Counted from the stretch's first letter, positions 26,560-35,632 are shown. The stretch is DNA of 64,000 bases from Streptomyces malachitofuscus (GCF_014650055.1 NZ_BMUF01000010.1:62001-126000); one strand, 5' to 3'. Numbers and translations are program-made. Notes: generated from the sequence alone by a model not told the origin.

Positions 26560-27567
26560 TCACTTTTCGCCCGGTTCGACATCGACGTCAAGCTCCTGAC
26601 CCGGCAGGATGTAGTCCGGGTCGGCGCCGATGAGCTGGGCGTTGACGGCGTAGAGCGCACGCCATCCGCCGTCGACCGCAAGGGAGTCGGCGATGGACGA
26701 GAGGCTGTCCCCGGTGTCCACGGTGTAGGAGCTGTCGCCGGAACCGCCCCAGGCGTCGAGACCGCGCGCATGCCGGCCGGACGACTCCGAGGCACGCTCC
26801 TCACCCTCACCCTCCTCGGCGCCGGCCCCGCGGTGGCGACCGGTGCCCTCGTCCCCGCTGCCCGCCGAAGGACGGCCGCTCTGCCCTGCCTTGTCCGGCT
26901 CGTCACCGTCGGGAGTGGCCGAGGCGGAGGGGGAGGCGCCGGTGTCCGCGCTCTCGCCGCCGTCGGCGTCACTGCCCGCGTCACCGCCCGAAGCGGGGTC
27001 CGATTCGGTCGACTTGCCGGTTTCACCCGATTCGCCGTCCGTGCCCTTCGGGGTCTCCTTCTCACCGTCCGCACCGGACGACGGGTCGGCCGTGGCCGAC
27101 GGAGCGGAGGAGGCCGGCTCATCGCCGGAGTCCGGCGATGCGGACGAGTCCGACGAGCCGGACGCACCCGTGCCGCCGTCGGCCGCGGGCGCGTCCTGCC
27201 CGAGGCCCGCGAGCAGGCCGCAGGTGCGCCACGCTCCGACACCCTGGTCGGCGAGGATCGCCTCGGCCACGGCTATCTGCTGGCCGCGGCTGGCCTGGTC
27301 GGCGCTCGGCGCGTAGTCGAGGCCGCCATACCTCTCCCAGTCGTCCTGGGTCAACTGCAGGCCGCCGTAGTAACCGTTGCCGGTGTTCTGGCTCCAGGAG
27401 CCACCGCTCTCGCACTCGGCGATCCGGTCCCAGGTGGTGCCGTCGGCCGCGCTGGCGCTGCCGGCCCCGAGGAGAGGGATCGCGATGGCGGAGCCGGTCA
27501 CTCCGGCCGCGACGAGGAGAGCCGGAGCCTGGCGGGGGCGTCGGTGCCGACCGTTCCCGGAGAGCAT
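26560..27567 (-). CDS. Second resuscitation-promoting factor with acidic linker and LysM
   Basis: The 335-residue secreted protein has a signal peptide (to about residue 40), an Rpf domain (about 41-115, catalytic Glu in ECESGGSW, E53) and a C-terminal LysM domain (about 285-333). Between them is an approximately 160-residue linker made mostly of Ser, Gly, Ala, Asp and Glu, likely extended and disordered. Function as a peptidoglycan lytic transglycosylase-like enzyme is inferred from the catalytic domain. The start is ATG 27567 (MLSGNGRHRR), with an AAAGG site. It lacks a recognisable riboswitch, unlike its neighbour. The S. coelicolor counterpart next to rpfA is usually called rpfC, but I leave the symbol blank. 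Confidence 0.9.
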   Translation of the reverse strand: MLSGNGRHRRPRQAPALLVAAGVTGSAIAIPLLGAGSASAADGTTWDRIAECESGGSWSQNTGNGYYGGLQLTQDDWERYGGLDYAPSADQASRGQQIAVAEAILADQGVGAWRTCGLLAGLGQDAPAADGGTGASGSSDSSASPDSGDEPASSAPSATADPSSGADGEKETPKGTDGESGETGKSTESDPASGGDAGSDADGGESADTGASPSASATPDGDEPDKAGQSGRPSAGSGDEGTGRHRGAGAEEGEGEERASESSGRHARGLDAWGGSGDSSYTVDTGDSLSSIADSLAVDGGWRALYAVNAQLIGADPDYILPGQELDVDVEPGEK

Positions 27568-27662
27568 GCGGAGACCTTTCAACGACAGCGATGAACAGGC
27601 GCGGCGCATGGAGCCCGAGACGGAGCGCCGCACTTGAAGGGTGAACGTATCGGCAGACGATC

Positions 27663-27675
27663 ACTTGTCACAAGT
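27663..27675. promoter_or_regulatory. Perfect palindrome ACTTGT-C-ACAAGT upstream of the second Rpf gene
   Basis: The 13-bp dyad lies about 96 bp upstream of the start codon in a locally AT-richer patch. On the minus strand it includes TTGTGA, a possible -35 element, with GATACG 16 bases on. It could therefore be an operator that overlaps the promoter. The regulator is unknown. Confidence 0.35.
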
Positions 27676-27768
27676 TAATGCCGCGCAGATCACGTGAAGA
27701 TCACAGAGTTGAGGGCGTGTCACGTTTGCGCTGGTCCGCTCGGGGTGCATGGAGCGGAGCCCGGTCCG

Positions 27769-29046
27769 TCACTTTTGCGGAGGGGTGAATTCCACCGGAA
27801 GTGTGCGCAGTCCGCGCATGATGAGCCCGCCGCGCCACCGGAGTTCGTCCGGTTCCACCGCCGGCCGCAGGTCCGGAAGCCTGGTCAGCAGCGTGGCGAG
27901 CGCGGTCTGCCCCTCCAGCCGGGCCAGCGGGGCCCCGAGGCAGTAGTGGATGCCGTGGCCGTATCCCAGATGCTGGTTGTCGCGCCGGCCGAGATCGAGC
28001 ACGTCCGGGTCGGCGAACCGGTCCGGGTCCCGGTCCGCGGCGGCGAGGACGACGAGCACCGGGTCGCCCGCCGCGATGCGCTGACCGCCGATGGTGACCG
28101 GCTCGGTGGCGAACCGCCAGGTGGCGAGTTCCACGGGGCCGTCGTAGCGCAGCAGTTCCTCGACACCGGTTTCCAGCAGCCCGCGGTCCCCGGCGGCGAG
28201 GGCCCGTTGCAGGCGTGCGCGCTGACCGGGATGGGTGAGCAGGGCGTAGGTGCCGTTGCCGATGAGGTTCACGGTGGTCTCGAAGCCCGCGAACAGCAGG
28301 ATGAACGCCATGGCGGCGGCCTCGTTCTCGGTGAGGTGCTCACCGTGGTCGGAGGCGCGGATGAGACCGGAGATGAGGTCCTCGCCGGGGGCGGCCTCGT
28401 CGGGCAGGGCCTCGCGCTTGCGGTGGATCAGCTCGGCGAGATAGCCGCGCATCTTCTTCACGGACCGGGCGACCCCGCCACGCGGTCCCCCGCCGTGACG
28501 GATCATCATGCCCGCCCAGTCCCGGAAGTCGTCCTGGTCCTCCCGCGGGACACCGAGCAGGTCGCAGATGGCGTAGATGGGGAGGGGGAAGGCGAACTCG
28601 TGGATGAGGTCGGCGGAGCCCCGGTCCGCGAAACGGTCGATGAGCCCGTCGGTGAGCTCCTGCACGCGCGGTGCGAACTCAGCGACACGGCGCGGGGTGA
28701 ACGCCTTGCTGACCAGCCGCCGCAGCCGGGTGTGGTCCGGCGGATCGATGTTCAGCAGATGCGTCATCAGCTCCGCCTGGCGCTCACCGGGGATTCCGGT
28801 CTTGCCCTTGGCGTGCGCGGGCTCGTCGTGGTGCGCGGGGTTCTTGGACAGGCGGTTGTCGGCGAGGGTCTGCTTGGCGTCCGCATACCGCGTGACCAGC
28901 CAGGCCTCCACACCGCTGGGCAGCCGGGTCCGGTGCACGGGGGCGTGCTCACGCAGCCAGGCGTAGGCGGGGTACGGATCGGCGGCGAACTCCCAGCTGA
29001 ACAACTCCGGAACGGGGCCCTGCGGGGCGGAGGGGTGGTCTGACAT
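27769..29046 (-). CDS. Cytochrome P450, CYP107 type
   Basis: The 425-residue soluble P450 has the I-helix AGFETTVN, the K-helix EELLR (ExxR) and the heme-ligand loop YGHGIHYCLGAP with the Cys axial ligand. In that loop the usual first Phe of FGxGxHxC is Tyr. Family length and motifs are those of bacterial class I P450s that take electrons from a ferredoxin. The position next to the Rpf genes and MazG matches S. coelicolor CYP107U1, which has been linked to sporulation, but no ferredoxin or ferredoxin reductase gene is adjacent. The ATG start has a GAGGT site. The gene is preceded by a 250-bp space with inverted repeats. Confidence 0.92.
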   Translation of the reverse strand: MSDHPSAPQGPVPELFSWEFAADPYPAYAWLREHAPVHRTRLPSGVEAWLVTRYADAKQTLADNRLSKNPAHHDEPAHAKGKTGIPGERQAELMTHLLNIDPPDHTRLRRLVSKAFTPRRVAEFAPRVQELTDGLIDRFADRGSADLIHEFAFPLPIYAICDLLGVPREDQDDFRDWAGMMIRHGGGPRGGVARSVKKMRGYLAELIHRKREALPDEAAPGEDLISGLIRASDHGEHLTENEAAAMAFILLFAGFETTVNLIGNGTYALLTHPGQRARLQRALAAGDRGLLETGVEELLRYDGPVELATWRFATEPVTIGGQRIAAGDPVLVVLAAADRDPDRFADPDVLDLGRRDNQHLGYGHGIHYCLGAPLARLEGQTALATLLTRLPDLRPAVEPDELRWRGGLIMRGLRTLPVEFTPPQK

Positions 29047-29123
29047 GCGGTGACCTCAATGGGCGGTGTGTCGTGCGGTTCGGGTGACGGGGGCGTCGGG
29101 CGAGTGCGGGTGGGTGGGGGCTG

Positions 29124-29218
29124 GTCGCGCGGTTCCCCGCGCCCTGGCCGTGCCGGCCTGGGCGTGTGTTTCTCGGGGCCCTCGGGACGACTCCCTCCAG
29201 GGGCGCGGGGAACTGCGC
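29124..29218. repeat. Inverted pair of the dispersed 22-bp element
   Basis: CGCGCGGTTCCCCGCGCCCTGG lies at about 29127-29147 and CCAGGGGCGCGGGGAACTGC plus GC at 29197-29218. The two face each other with about 50 bp between. The second is identical to 1398-1419. The pair lies in the space between MazG and the P450 gene and could act as a terminator or a processing site. Confidence 0.6.
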
Positions 29219-29296
29219 GAACGGGGGGTGGGCGGAGCCCCCGGGGACGGGACGGGAAGGGGCGGCGAGGGCGGAACACCCCTGCGGTCGGTTCGC

Positions 29297-30292
29297 TCAG
29301 CCGTGGTCCGCGCCGCCCTCCGCACCCCGGATCGCATCGCGGTACACCCGTGCCGCCGCCCGCAACGCCGCCTCCGGATCCACCCCCGCGGCCTCCGCCC
29401 GCGCCGCCAGCGCCAGCAGCTCGTAGCCGACCCCATCCCCCGTCGGCAACGGCACCTCCAGCCCCGCCGTCCGCGCCCGCGACGCCAGCTTCGCCGCCAG
29501 CGCCAGGGCGGGCTGCCCGAGCGGCACTCCCTCCGTCACCGAGCTGCGCCGCTTCTCCTCCGCCTTGGTCCGCAGCCAGTGCGCCTTGACGTCCTCCGGA
29601 GTGTCCGCCGTCTCCTCACCGAAGACATGGGGATGGCGGTGGATCAGCTTGGCCACGATGCCGCCCGCCACGTCGTCGACGGAGAACGGCTCCTCCGGGT
29701 GCTCCTCGGCGATGCGGGCGTGGAAGACGACCTGGAGGAGCACGTCGCCCAGTTCCTCCCGCAGCTCGTCCCGGTCACCCTCCTCGATGGCCTCGACGAG
29801 TTCGTACGCCTCCTCGATGCCGTACTTGGCCAGCCCCTTGTGGGTCTGCTGGGACGACCACGGGCACTCCGCCCGGATGCGGTCCATGACCTGCACCAGG
29901 TCGAGCAGACGGGCGCCCGGCAGGTCGTAGGAGGCGGGAAGCAGTTCCAGCTCGGGCATCCGGACCTTGCCGGACCCGGCCAGCCGCGCCAGCCCGTCGG
30001 TCAGCGCCGGCTCGCCCTCCCCGGTCGCCACGACCACCACCGTCCGCCCGCCCGCGCAGGCGTCGACGATCTCCTCGGCTGTCGGCGCGGCCTCGTCGAC
30101 CGATATCCCCGACTCCCGCAGATACGGCAGCTGCGGGTGGGCGCCGTCCGCGCACAGCACTCGGTCGGCCGCGTGCAGGACCTGCCAGGCCGGCCAGGAC
30201 AGCAGGCCGGGCGCGACGCGGTGGCTGGTGGTGAGCAGGACGACACGGCCGGGGCCGTCCTCGGAGGTCGGTGCGGAGCTGATTGCGTTCAC
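29297..30292 (-). CDS. mazG: MazG-type nucleoside triphosphate pyrophosphohydrolase
   Basis: The 331-residue protein has the MazG domain in its second half (about 130-330), with CPWSSQQTHKGLAKYG, the EEAYELVEAI helix and the REELGDVLLQVVFH helix that together form the ExxE...ExxD magnesium site. It hydrolyses NTPs to NMP and pyrophosphate, housecleaning damaged or excess nucleotides. The first approximately 110 residues form a distinct N-terminal domain resembling a degenerate tetrapyrrole-methylase fold, as in other actinobacterial MazG. The ATG is at 30292. The SurA-like lipoprotein gene lies 86 bp upstream on the same strand, so they may be co-transcribed. Confidence 0.9.
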   Translation of the reverse strand: MNAISSAPTSEDGPGRVVLLTTSHRVAPGLLSWPAWQVLHAADRVLCADGAHPQLPYLRESGISVDEAAPTAEEIVDACAGGRTVVVVATGEGEPALTDGLARLAGSGKVRMPELELLPASYDLPGARLLDLVQVMDRIRAECPWSSQQTHKGLAKYGIEEAYELVEAIEEGDRDELREELGDVLLQVVFHARIAEEHPEEPFSVDDVAGGIVAKLIHRHPHVFGEETADTPEDVKAHWLRTKAEEKRRSSVTEGVPLGQPALALAAKLASRARTAGLEVPLPTGDGVGYELLALAARAEAAGVDPEAALRAAARVYRDAIRGAEGGADHG

Positions 30293-30378
30293 GCTCCGAA
30301 ACTAGCCCACCCCGCCGACGGGCCCCGAGTTGTCCACAGCCCGTTCGTCCACAGGCCGTCCGTCCACAGCCCGCCCCG

Positions 30379-31026
30379 TCAGAGCGGCTGCGGAGCCTCG
30401 GGAGAGGAGCTGACGTCCCGTACCCACGGCACCTTCGCGTCGACCCGGCTGCTCTTCTGCACGTCCCAGTCGCCGTAACGCGGGTTGAGGTCGATGTCGA
30501 GCTCCTTGCCCGCCTCGGACAGCGCCTGCCAGAACTCGGGCCGGCTGGTGTCGGTGCCGAGCCGTTGGGCGAGCTTCTGGGCCTGCAACTGGAGGCGGAG
30601 GTTCTCGTCGAGACGCTGCGGCGGGATGCCGTACTGCTGGAGCCAGGCGGCCTCCAGCGCCTCCGCACCGCCCGCCTGCTGCTCCAGACCGGACCGCATC
30701 TGCTGGATCTCGCGGTCCGTGACCGTCACCCCGGCGTCCTTCGCGGCGCGCTCCAGCACCCGGTCCAGGACCATGCCGTGCAGGGTGTCGCGGGTCAGGC
30801 TGCCGGTGCGCGCGATGGCCTGCTGGTACTGGGCCTCGTCCGGCACGGCCGCCCGCTGTGCCGCGCGGACCTCGTCGACCCGGTTCTCCAGCTGCGACAC
30901 GGTGATCCGTTCCCCGCCGACCACGGCCGCGGCACCGGGGTGCGCGTCGTTCCCGCAGGCGGTGAGCAGGGGCGCTGCGGCGATCGCGGCGGTGAGGAGG
31001 AGCGCGGTGCGACGGCGGCGGTGCAA
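30379..31026 (-). CDS. SurA-N/peptidyl-prolyl-isomerase-associated lipoprotein
   Basis: The 215-residue protein starts at a TTG (31026), with AGGAGG five bases upstream; no ATG or GTG is better placed. The signal peptide ends in a lipobox LTAC, so the mature protein is lipid-anchored outside the membrane. The mature part shows the SurA N-terminal chaperone-like domain (VGGERITVSQLENRVDEV and a helical Gln/Ala-rich core) but lacks a clear parvulin active site. A role in envelope protein folding is inferred from family. It lies upstream of mazG and downstream of the kinase gene. Confidence 0.82.
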   Translation of the reverse strand: MHRRRRTALLLTAAIAAAPLLTACGNDAHPGAAAVVGGERITVSQLENRVDEVRAAQRAAVPDEAQYQQAIARTGSLTRDTLHGMVLDRVLERAAKDAGVTVTDREIQQMRSGLEQQAGGAEALEAAWLQQYGIPPQRLDENLRLQLQAQKLAQRLGTDTSRPEFWQALSEAGKELDIDLNPRYGDWDVQKSSRVDAKVPWVRDVSSSPEAPQPL

Positions 31027-31195
31027 GGAGACCTCCTGAGGAGAGCTTGTGCGGCGGTGCACAAAGTCTTGCGGTGATCGATGGTAGGCATCGGCCAAGC
31101 TCTGGCCAACCCATTCGACCAACGATTCACCGCGACTTCCGGCACCGCCCCGGCCCGCCGTCCGGCCGTATGGCCCCTTTGCGGTCCGCCGTCCG

Positions 31196-32734
31196 CTATC
31201 CGCGCACCTGTCCCAGCCACCCCAGGGTCCGGCGGATGTCCGCGGCCAGTGGATGCCCGGGGCCGTGCAGGCGCTCCACGTCGTGCAGCAGCCGGGCCAG
31301 CGTGTCGTGCGCGGCGGCGCGGTCGCCGAGAGCGAGCAGCAGATGGCCGATGCGGCGGCGGACGTCGTGGGCGAGCTGCGGGTCACCGGCGGCCACGTAC
31401 TGGTTCTCGTAGTACGCCAGCAGCGCCCGGTACTCGGCGAGCGCCGCCGCCGGTTCGCCGAGCTGCTCCAGGCACTGCGCGGCCTCGTAGCGGTAGCGCA
31501 GGGACTGCGGGTCGGCCTGGCCCGCCTCGGCGGCGCGCTCGTCGGCGAGGCGGCGCAGTTCGGGCAGGGCGCGCCGGTACTGGCCGTCGTCCAGGAGGGT
31601 GGCCGCGTACTGCTTGCGCAGGGTGCGGACGACCGGGGAGTGCTCTCCGTGCTGGTCGGCGGCGACGGGCAGGATCGAGCCGAGGATGTCCACGGCCTGA
31701 GTGATGCGGCCCTCACCGAGCAGCCGCTTCACCTCGTCCACGGCGGCGGCGACATCGGCCTTCTCCGCCACGGGCGCGGGCGGCGCGGCGGGGGCGGGCT
31801 GAGGCGCGGGCGTGCGCGCGCGGTCCGGCCAGGGGGCGTGCGGACGGAGGAACGGGCGGGTGGGATCCAGCGGCGCGCCGGTGGGCGTTCCCCGCGCGGG
31901 GAGCAGCTGCGACAGGTGCTCGTAGACCTCCTGCGCGGAGTCCGGGCGGTGCTGCGGGTCCTTGGCGAGCAGCCGCAGCACCAGGGTCTCCAGGGCCTCG
32001 GGCACCTCCGGGCGGATCCGGCGCACCGGCACCGGCGGCTCATACAGGTGCCGGTGCAGCACCCCGAGCGCCGTCGAGCCGGCGAACGGAACGTCGCCGC
32101 TGAGCAGCTCGTGCATCAGCACCCCGAGCGCGTACAGGTCGGTGTAGGGGCCGACCGCGCCGCCCATCGCCTGCTCGGGGGCCATGTAGGCGGGCGAGCC
32201 GATGGGGGTGCCGGTGTGGGTCAGGCGGGTGGTGTCGGCGTCCATGACGGAGGCGACGCCGAGGTCGAGCACGGTGACGGTGCCGTCCTGCTTCACCATC
32301 ACGTTGCGCGGCTTGAGGTCGCGGTGGACGATCGGCACGGCGTGCACGGCGCTCAGTACGGCGCACAGCTGCGCGGCGACCGCCGCCGCCCACTGCCAGG
32401 GGTACGGGTCGTGCTCGGCGAGGTGGTCGCCGAGGTCGGCGCCGTCGACGTACTGCATGACGAGGAACAGCTCCTCGCCCTCGCTGCCCGCGTCGTGCAC
32501 GGTGACCAGGCCGGGATGGTCGACCTGGGCGGTCACCCGGCACTCGCGCACGAAGCGGCGGCGCAGTTCGTCGGCCTCTTGGCCGGCCACCTTGTCGGGG
32601 CGCAGCAGCTTCACCGCCACGCGCCGGTCCAGCCGTTTGTCGTAGGCCGTCCAGACCTGTCCCATGCCGCCCTGACCTATGAGCGTGGACAGTTCGTAGC
32701 GGCCGGCGACGACACGTCCCGTCGTCACGCTCAC
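31196..32734 (-). CDS. Soluble serine/threonine protein kinase with TPR-like C-terminal region
   Basis: The 512-residue protein has a PknB-type kinase domain (about 12-275) with the Gly loop IGQGGMGQVW, AVKLLRP (catalytic Lys), HRDLKPRN, DLGVAS (DLG in place of DFG, as often in actinobacteria) and GSPAYMAPEQA. A Pro/Ala linker and a helical region of about 180 residues follow, in a pattern resembling TPR repeats. No membrane helix is present, so unlike PknB-type receptors it is cytosolic. The start codon GTG 32734 overlaps the upstream gene stop (GTGA); GTG two codons later is an alternative. Coupling to the membrane protein gene upstream suggests they work together. Confidence 0.92.
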   Translation of the reverse strand: MSVTTGRVVAGRYELSTLIGQGGMGQVWTAYDKRLDRRVAVKLLRPDKVAGQEADELRRRFVRECRVTAQVDHPGLVTVHDAGSEGEELFLVMQYVDGADLGDHLAEHDPYPWQWAAAVAAQLCAVLSAVHAVPIVHRDLKPRNVMVKQDGTVTVLDLGVASVMDADTTRLTHTGTPIGSPAYMAPEQAMGGAVGPYTDLYALGVLMHELLSGDVPFAGSTALGVLHRHLYEPPVPVRRIRPEVPEALETLVLRLLAKDPQHRPDSAQEVYEHLSQLLPARGTPTGAPLDPTRPFLRPHAPWPDRARTPAPQPAPAAPPAPVAEKADVAAAVDEVKRLLGEGRITQAVDILGSILPVAADQHGEHSPVVRTLRKQYAATLLDDGQYRRALPELRRLADERAAEAGQADPQSLRYRYEAAQCLEQLGEPAAALAEYRALLAYYENQYVAAGDPQLAHDVRRRIGHLLLALGDRAAAHDTLARLLHDVERLHGPGHPLAADIRRTLGWLGQVRG

Positions 32735-33363
32735 CTTCCGCCTTCACCGTTGCCGTGCTGTCCCTGCTGGCCGTCCTGCCGGCGCAGGTAGTCGCTGAGT
32801 TCGTCGAGCTCGGCACGCACCTGGTCGATCCGGGCCGGCGCGGGGCGCTGCGGCGGCCCCGGCTGCGGCGGTACGGGGGTGGGGGGCACCGGCGTGTGCG
32901 GGGACTGCGGCTGCGGTACAGGGGTGGGCGCGTAGGGGGAGGCCTGCTGCGGGTAGCCGTACGGGGTCGGGGATCCCGGCGCGTGCATCGTCGTCGTGTG
33001 CGGCGACGGCGGGACCTGGGCCGCGTACGGTCGGCCCTGCCGCCGGTGGTGGAGGCGGATGTCCACGATCAGGAAGTACGCCGTGGCGGCCGCGCCGAGC
33101 AGCAGCATCGCGAACACGGCCACGTCGGTGCGGTAGTCCGACTCCGGCAGCGAACCGGCCACCGCCGCGCAGGCGATGGCCAGCGGGATGCTCACCCACG
33201 CGATCGCCCAGTCGAGCGTCCGTCCCCGCAGGAAGGCGACACGGAACAGCGGCACGCAGGCCAGCAGGCCGCAGCAGAGGACTCCGGCGGCGGCGTACAG
33301 CACGCGCTGCGTGATGACCGATGCGCCGCTGGGTGGGGGCGGCGCCGCGCCGTGGCCGTACAT
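32731..33363 (-). CDS. Hypothetical membrane protein with Pro-rich tail
   Basis: The 210-residue protein has three hydrophobic segments: about 20-40 (VLYAAAGVLCCGLLACVPLF), 50-68 and 80-102. A cytoplasmic tail follows, rich in Pro, Gln and Tyr (about 115-180), and the C-terminus ends in the charged helix RIDQVRAELDELSDYLRRQD. No catalytic residues are seen. It overlaps the kinase start by four bases and is therefore translationally coupled to it. The Pro-rich tail could be a target or scaffold for the kinase; this is inference. Confidence 0.7.
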   Translation of the reverse strand: MYGHGAAPPPPSGASVITQRVLYAAAGVLCCGLLACVPLFRVAFLRGRTLDWAIAWVSIPLAIACAAVAGSLPESDYRTDVAVFAMLLLGAAATAYFLIVDIRLHHRRQGRPYAAQVPPSPHTTTMHAPGSPTPYGYPQQASPYAPTPVPQPQSPHTPVPPTPVPPQPGPPQRPAPARIDQVRAELDELSDYLRRQDGQQGQHGNGEGGR

Positions 33364-33517
33364 GACTGCTCCTGGACAGGTGAAGCGGTGGGAACTCGGG
33401 TCGAGACTCCGAGCGTATAGGCCATCAGGGACAACGGGTCCCTGATGTACCGAACCGTTGTCGTCCTGATCGCTTCGTCCGGCTGCGTGAAGTCCCGCGC
33501 GGGGCGCGGTCGCGGGC

Positions 33518-35632
33518 TCAGTCGGGGGCGATGGTCCCGTCGGTCAGGCCGTCGTACATCCCGCGGACCAGCTGTTCGCCGAGCCGGCCCGCCTCCTTGA
33601 GCGCCCGCTCGAACGCGTCGAGGGCCCGGAAGCGGGCGCCGTAGCGCCGCTGTTCGTCGAGCGGGAGCCGGGGCAGTTGCAGACGGCGCACGTCGAGCCG
33701 CGTGGCCGTGGAGGCATAACTGCTGGCCTGGCGGTGGTTGGTGGTGCCGCGCAGGAAGCCGGCGAGGAACCACGCGTCGAGCGCGGCGGGGTCCGGGCGC
33801 AGCAGGACGAGGTTGCGGCCCAGGGCGGCTCCGGCGGTCGCGTCGTCGACGACCCGCGCGACGGCGCCTCCGCCGAGCACGGGGACGACGACGTCGCCCG
33901 GTTCGGTGAGCACCGGTTCCTCGTCGCTCTCCGGCAGCGTTCCGGAAGGGGCGGTTCCGGCGAGTACGTCGTGGTCGGTGAGCACGGGCACGCGCGCGTG
34001 CCCGCCGTGGCCGCCGGTCCGCATCACCAGGGCGCCGCCGCGCGCGAGCTCGCCGACGGTGGTGAGCGGCAGCCGGCCGGAGACGGCGGGCGGCGCGGGT
34101 TCCACCGGCGGCGGGGCCAGTTCGGCGGTCAGGCGCAGCGTCTCGTCGAGCCGGTCGCGCACGTCGGTGAGCCGGCCGGCGCCGGCCGCCGCGGCGGGGG
34201 GCGGCAGCCGGCGGGCCGGGGCCAGGTCGACGTCGTCGTCGAGGAGTTCGATGACCGGCACGGATCGGGCCAGTCCGGGCCGTTCGTCGAGCCGGCCGGC
34301 CCGGTCGAAGGCGCGCCAGGCGTCCAGGACCGCCTCGCGCACGCCCGGCCAGTCGGGCCCGCCGCGTCCCTCGGCGGCGAACTGCCCGGCGTCGGCGAGC
34401 ATCACCTCCGGCTGGGCGGGCGCCTGTTCGGGCCGCCGCAGCACCCACAGGTGCAGCGGGAGGTTGTACGGGGGCGCGGCGCCGGCCGGCAGCGCGACGA
34501 CGGCGCGCAGGGCGCCCCGGCGCAGCAGATCGGCCCTGATCCGGCGCCCGGAGCGGCGGGACGCGGCGGCGGGCGGCATCAGCAGCACGGCGGTGCCGCC
34601 GTCCCGCAGCCGGGCGAGGGCGTGCTGCACCCAGGCCAGCTCGGACTCGGTGCGGGCCGGGAAGCCGTACTCCCAGCGCGGGTCGTAGGCGAGTTCGTCG
34701 TGGCCCCAGTTGCGCTCGTTGAACGGCGGGTGGCACAGCACCGCGTCGGCCCGCAGCTCCGGGTGGGCGTCGGCCCGCAGGGTGTCGCCGGCGGCGGCGT
34801 GCACGGCGGCGCGGGTGTGCAGGGCGAGACGGAGCGCGGTGAGGGCGGCGAGCTCGGGGGAGCTGTCCTGGGCGTGGAGCTCCTGGCCGGGGCGGTGGGC
34901 GACGGAGCGGAGCAGGGCGCCGGTGCCGCAGGCCGGGTCGAGGACGGTGCGGGGGGTGCCGGCGAGGTCGGCCATGAGTCCGGCGAGCTCGGCGGGGGTG
35001 AGCGTGTACTGGCGCGGGTTGGCGTCGAGGTGCCTGCCCAGCAGGAATTCGAAGGTGTGCCGGGCGCCGCGCTCGGCGGCGAGTTCGGCGACGCCGCGCA
35101 GGAGGGGGGCGGAGGGCAGCAGCTGGGGGGCGGTGGGGAGGGTGAGGGCGGGGGTGGTGAGGGCGGGGGTGGTGACGGCCGGCGCGTCGGCCGACGAGTT
35201 CACAGCACCTGAGGAGTTCACACGTGAGCCGCCCGGCTCCCCCAGGCGCGGCGCGAGCACCCGTTCCAGCGCGGCGGGGAGCATCGCGGCGAGTCGCTCG
35301 TCGGTGCCGGAGCCGACCTCGAGCCAGTCCGGGGAGCGGTCGTGGATGAGGAGCAGGACGCAGCCGGCGTGGGTGAGGGCGGTGACAGGGCCCGCGGGGT
35401 GTCCGGCGAGCTGCTGCCAGACGCGTTCCCTGAGGGGGACCTCGGCGAGTTTGCGGTGGTGGCGCAGCCAGTCCTCGACCTCGGCGAGGGCGAAGGAGGG
35501 GCTGGTCTCGGTGCCGCCGACCGGCCGGGGGAAGTCGGCGTGCCGCCGCCGCCAGTTGCTGACGGCGGCGCGGCCGACACCGGCCAGCCGCGCGATCCCG
35601 GCGGCGGTCACTTCTGTCGCGTTGTCCTGCAT
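33518..35632 (-). CDS. HTH/N6-adenine methylase-like protein with HsdS-like tail
   Basis: The 704-residue protein has three parts. The N-terminus has a MerR- or homeodomain-like HTH (about residues 10-60, IARLAGVGRAAVSNWRRRH). The middle holds a type I-style N6-methylase domain (about 190-480) with SAM motif I DPACGTGALL (232-241). Motif IV reads CHPPFN (300-305) instead of the usual NPPF or DPPY. The C-terminus (about 540-704) resembles a target-recognition half of HsdS, ending in RLPLDEQRRYGARF and a helical bundle. No restriction endonuclease gene is nearby, so it acts as an orphan. It starts at ATG 35632; a GTG four codons upstream has a better GGAGG spacing. Confidence 0.8.
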   Translation of the reverse strand: MQDNATEVTAAGIARLAGVGRAAVSNWRRRHADFPRPVGGTETSPSFALAEVEDWLRHHRKLAEVPLRERVWQQLAGHPAGPVTALTHAGCVLLLIHDRSPDWLEVGSGTDERLAAMLPAALERVLAPRLGEPGGSRVNSSGAVNSSADAPAVTTPALTTPALTLPTAPQLLPSAPLLRGVAELAAERGARHTFEFLLGRHLDANPRQYTLTPAELAGLMADLAGTPRTVLDPACGTGALLRSVAHRPGQELHAQDSSPELAALTALRLALHTRAAVHAAAGDTLRADAHPELRADAVLCHPPFNERNWGHDELAYDPRWEYGFPARTESELAWVQHALARLRDGGTAVLLMPPAAASRRSGRRIRADLLRRGALRAVVALPAGAAPPYNLPLHLWVLRRPEQAPAQPEVMLADAGQFAAEGRGGPDWPGVREAVLDAWRAFDRAGRLDERPGLARSVPVIELLDDDVDLAPARRLPPPAAAAGAGRLTDVRDRLDETLRLTAELAPPPVEPAPPAVSGRLPLTTVGELARGGALVMRTGGHGGHARVPVLTDHDVLAGTAPSGTLPESDEEPVLTEPGDVVVPVLGGGAVARVVDDATAGAALGRNLVLLRPDPAALDAWFLAGFLRGTTNHRQASSYASTATRLDVRRLQLPRLPLDEQRRYGARFRALDAFERALKEAGRLGEQLVRGMYDGLTDGTIAPD

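Noticed and set aside
27769..29046. A biosynthetic gene cluster around the P450 gene.
   Set aside because: Neighbours are cell-wall hydrolases, MazG and a lipoprotein; there is no synthase, carrier protein or tailoring enzyme set.
33518..35632. A complete type I restriction-modification system.
   Set aside because: No HsdR gene and no separate HsdS gene are present near the methylase-like gene.
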